This document shows positions 62,301-64,000 of a DNA stretch of 64,000 nt, one piece after another. The position numbers and the translations under genes were made by a program. Positions within the stretch are counted from its first letter, which is position 1. Each line of letters starts with the position of its first letter. This stretch comes from Temnothorax longispinosus (lineage: Eukaryota > Arthropoda > Insecta > Hymenoptera > Formicidae), in NCBI RefSeq assembly GCF_030848805.1, contig NC_092367.1, forward strand, positions 16,921,692-16,985,691, written 5' to 3'. The notes under the pieces were generated by a model. It worked only from the letters and a program-made list of their open reading frames with translations. It was not told the origin of the DNA and ran no database searches.

Positions 62301-64000
62301 GTGAATAATATTTTATTTAGGATACCCAATACATTTTAAAAGCTTGACGAATTAGGAAGTTCGATTTCACTCCTGCTCGGTTGTTTCGCGACGAGATTCC
62401 GGCGGGCCCCGAATTAACGTCGTTAAATTTTACGATCGCCTCGTCGGCGAAAACCGATTCCGTTGTAAGAAGAAAAACGTCCGAAGCCAGCACGTAACAC
62501 GATGAAACACCGTCGCGGAGTTTCACGATCGGGAAAGACGTTTGTGTGGACATGTGTGTGTATGTGTGTGAGGGCTGGTCTTTCCTACGGCGAAGTCGGA
62601 AAGAAACGCGGGGGGAGAGTAGGAGGGACTCGCGGAGGAGTTTTCTGAAGACCTTTGTCAGCGTTTGCCGTACGAGCGGTCGTAAGGATCTTTGGCTCAC
62701 GTATCGTATTTACAATACCATCGGTATATCGACCGATTTAATGGATACGCCCGAGCGCATCGATATCGACGCTGATACCGCACATCACGACCGACTCTGT
62801 GCTCGACGAGCAGGAGGATTTCTGGTTTAAGCACGTTGAAAAATTCATCGGTGATCCGCCGTCTGCACTCCGTCGACGTTTGATTCCTGCAAAGGATACA
62901 TACGTCGCCGGTCGAAGGGTAGCGTGCAACGCGGGATTCAGAAAGATTTTGCTATTCGCATTAACCCACATTATAGGATTTTAAAATTGGCATATAAATT
63001 CACATTTCGAAGACCCAAGGACGCGATGAATGATTCGAAGATCCGCTAATTCTACTGTTTACGCAATCCTCCGTCTAAACTTCCGCGTAAATATTTCAGC
63101 TCCTCGATTTTGGTCGCCCATTTGTGGATTTATATGTCTGGGACTCTGGCGAGTTTCCAGAATTAACTGTCAGAGCTAGCAGCTTCGTACCTCCTTCACT
63201 TAATTTGTAGTTACTCCAAGATGTACTATTCACATCGGAGCAGGATTTATCTTTCACATTTATTCGTACCGGAACTTTTGGACCAACTAATTCATGGATC
63301 TTAAGCTATTTTAGATTTTACACTGAATGTTAGATTTATCCGTTATGTTAAGATCCAAGTTTCATCTCTACGGCGTTTGCGTAGTGTTAATATTTCGTTG
63401 GATTTACACGATGATCCGATCGGGAGCACGCGTTGACAATCGCCAGATAACGCTTTTAGGATTTGAATCCGACGAAAATTGATTTCGTCCCAAGTTTCAC
63501 TCGCGTGCGAGCTGGATTACGCGCTCAGCCGATAATTAATCGCAGTATAGCCGAGCGACAGGGGAGCGATTAGCGTGATGCGTGCGCAACGGTAATATTC
63601 AAATCTGCTCGTCGTATGCGCAACAATGCTGCGGAATTCCGTCTATATTTGCCGGGATTAAGTGCGCCGCGCTCTGGGTTGGGATAGCAGCCGGATGATA
63701 GGCCGGCGGCCGGGATTCCGAACCATCGTTCCGTTGATGTTTGTACAGGCGCACGTACGGTTACGTTCGCCGGTTACAATCGCTGGCAAAAACGGTTTTT
63801 TTCGCCGATCCGCGCGTACGCCTGCCCGCGAATTAAAAATATACCCGAGCGACGAATTAGTTTGCACTGTCGGGCTTTACCACGAATTCGAGACATAATC
63901 CCATTTCGCGGCGCGGTGCCACCACTATTCAACGGCCATGGATTTCGTGAGACGTCGCGCTTGGAGCGAAGAAAAAAAGAATAGAAAGGGTTCACGTGAA
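59394..64000. other. gene-poor interval to the window edge
   Basis: No supported exon, RNA gene or mobile element recognised on either strand. Confidence 0.45.

Noticed and set aside
1..64000. CRISPR arrays, operons or bacterial defence systems
   Set aside because: The sequence is eukaryotic with spliced genes. No regularly spaced repeats of CRISPR type are present.

Overview
The window is animal nuclear DNA, most likely from a hymenopteran insect and plausibly an ant. The evidence is split genes with GT-AG introns, a fruitless-type BTB protein, a cuticular chitin-binding (CPAP1-type) protein, CpG-rich islands in an AT-rich background, many (GA/CT)n microsatellites and several families of small inverted-repeat transposons. 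The species is an inference and cannot be settled from the sequence alone.

Layout. At the left edge (111-3363, minus) are three phase-0 coding exons of a fruitless homologue: BTB/POZ domain, linker, and a C-terminal exon carrying a BED/TTF-like zinc finger instead of the C2H2 fingers known from fly Fruitless. A consensus splice donor at 4070 in GC-rich DNA suggests a non-coding upstream exon. From about 4.5 to 29.8 kb I find no convincing coding exon. That stretch holds two large CpG-rich islands (about 11.3-13.4 kb and 26.5-28.6 kb), clusters of GA/CT repeats, and small mobile elements. It could be the 5' regulatory and intronic domain of fru.

At 30012-32024 (plus) there is a compact six-exon gene for a RING plus double-B-box protein of 283 residues, whose RING finger is split by intron 1. 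Facing it tail to tail at 32892-34941 (minus) are the last two exons of a secreted chitin-binding type 2 (CBM14) protein. Its signal-peptide exon lies further right and was not located. From 35 to 64 kb the window is nearly gene-free. It holds four foldback elements of two families, a clean piggyBac-type MITE with TTAA ends, short tandem repeats and one doubtful coding fragment at 55.3-55.6 kb.

The three genes do not form a pathway: a neural/sex-behaviour transcription factor, a probable ubiquitin ligase and a cuticle protein are simply neighbours. No CRISPR array, rRNA, tRNA or bacterial system is present. The best candidates for something unusual are the fru C-terminal finger exon, the short RING/B-box gene, and the structured inverted-repeat elements.
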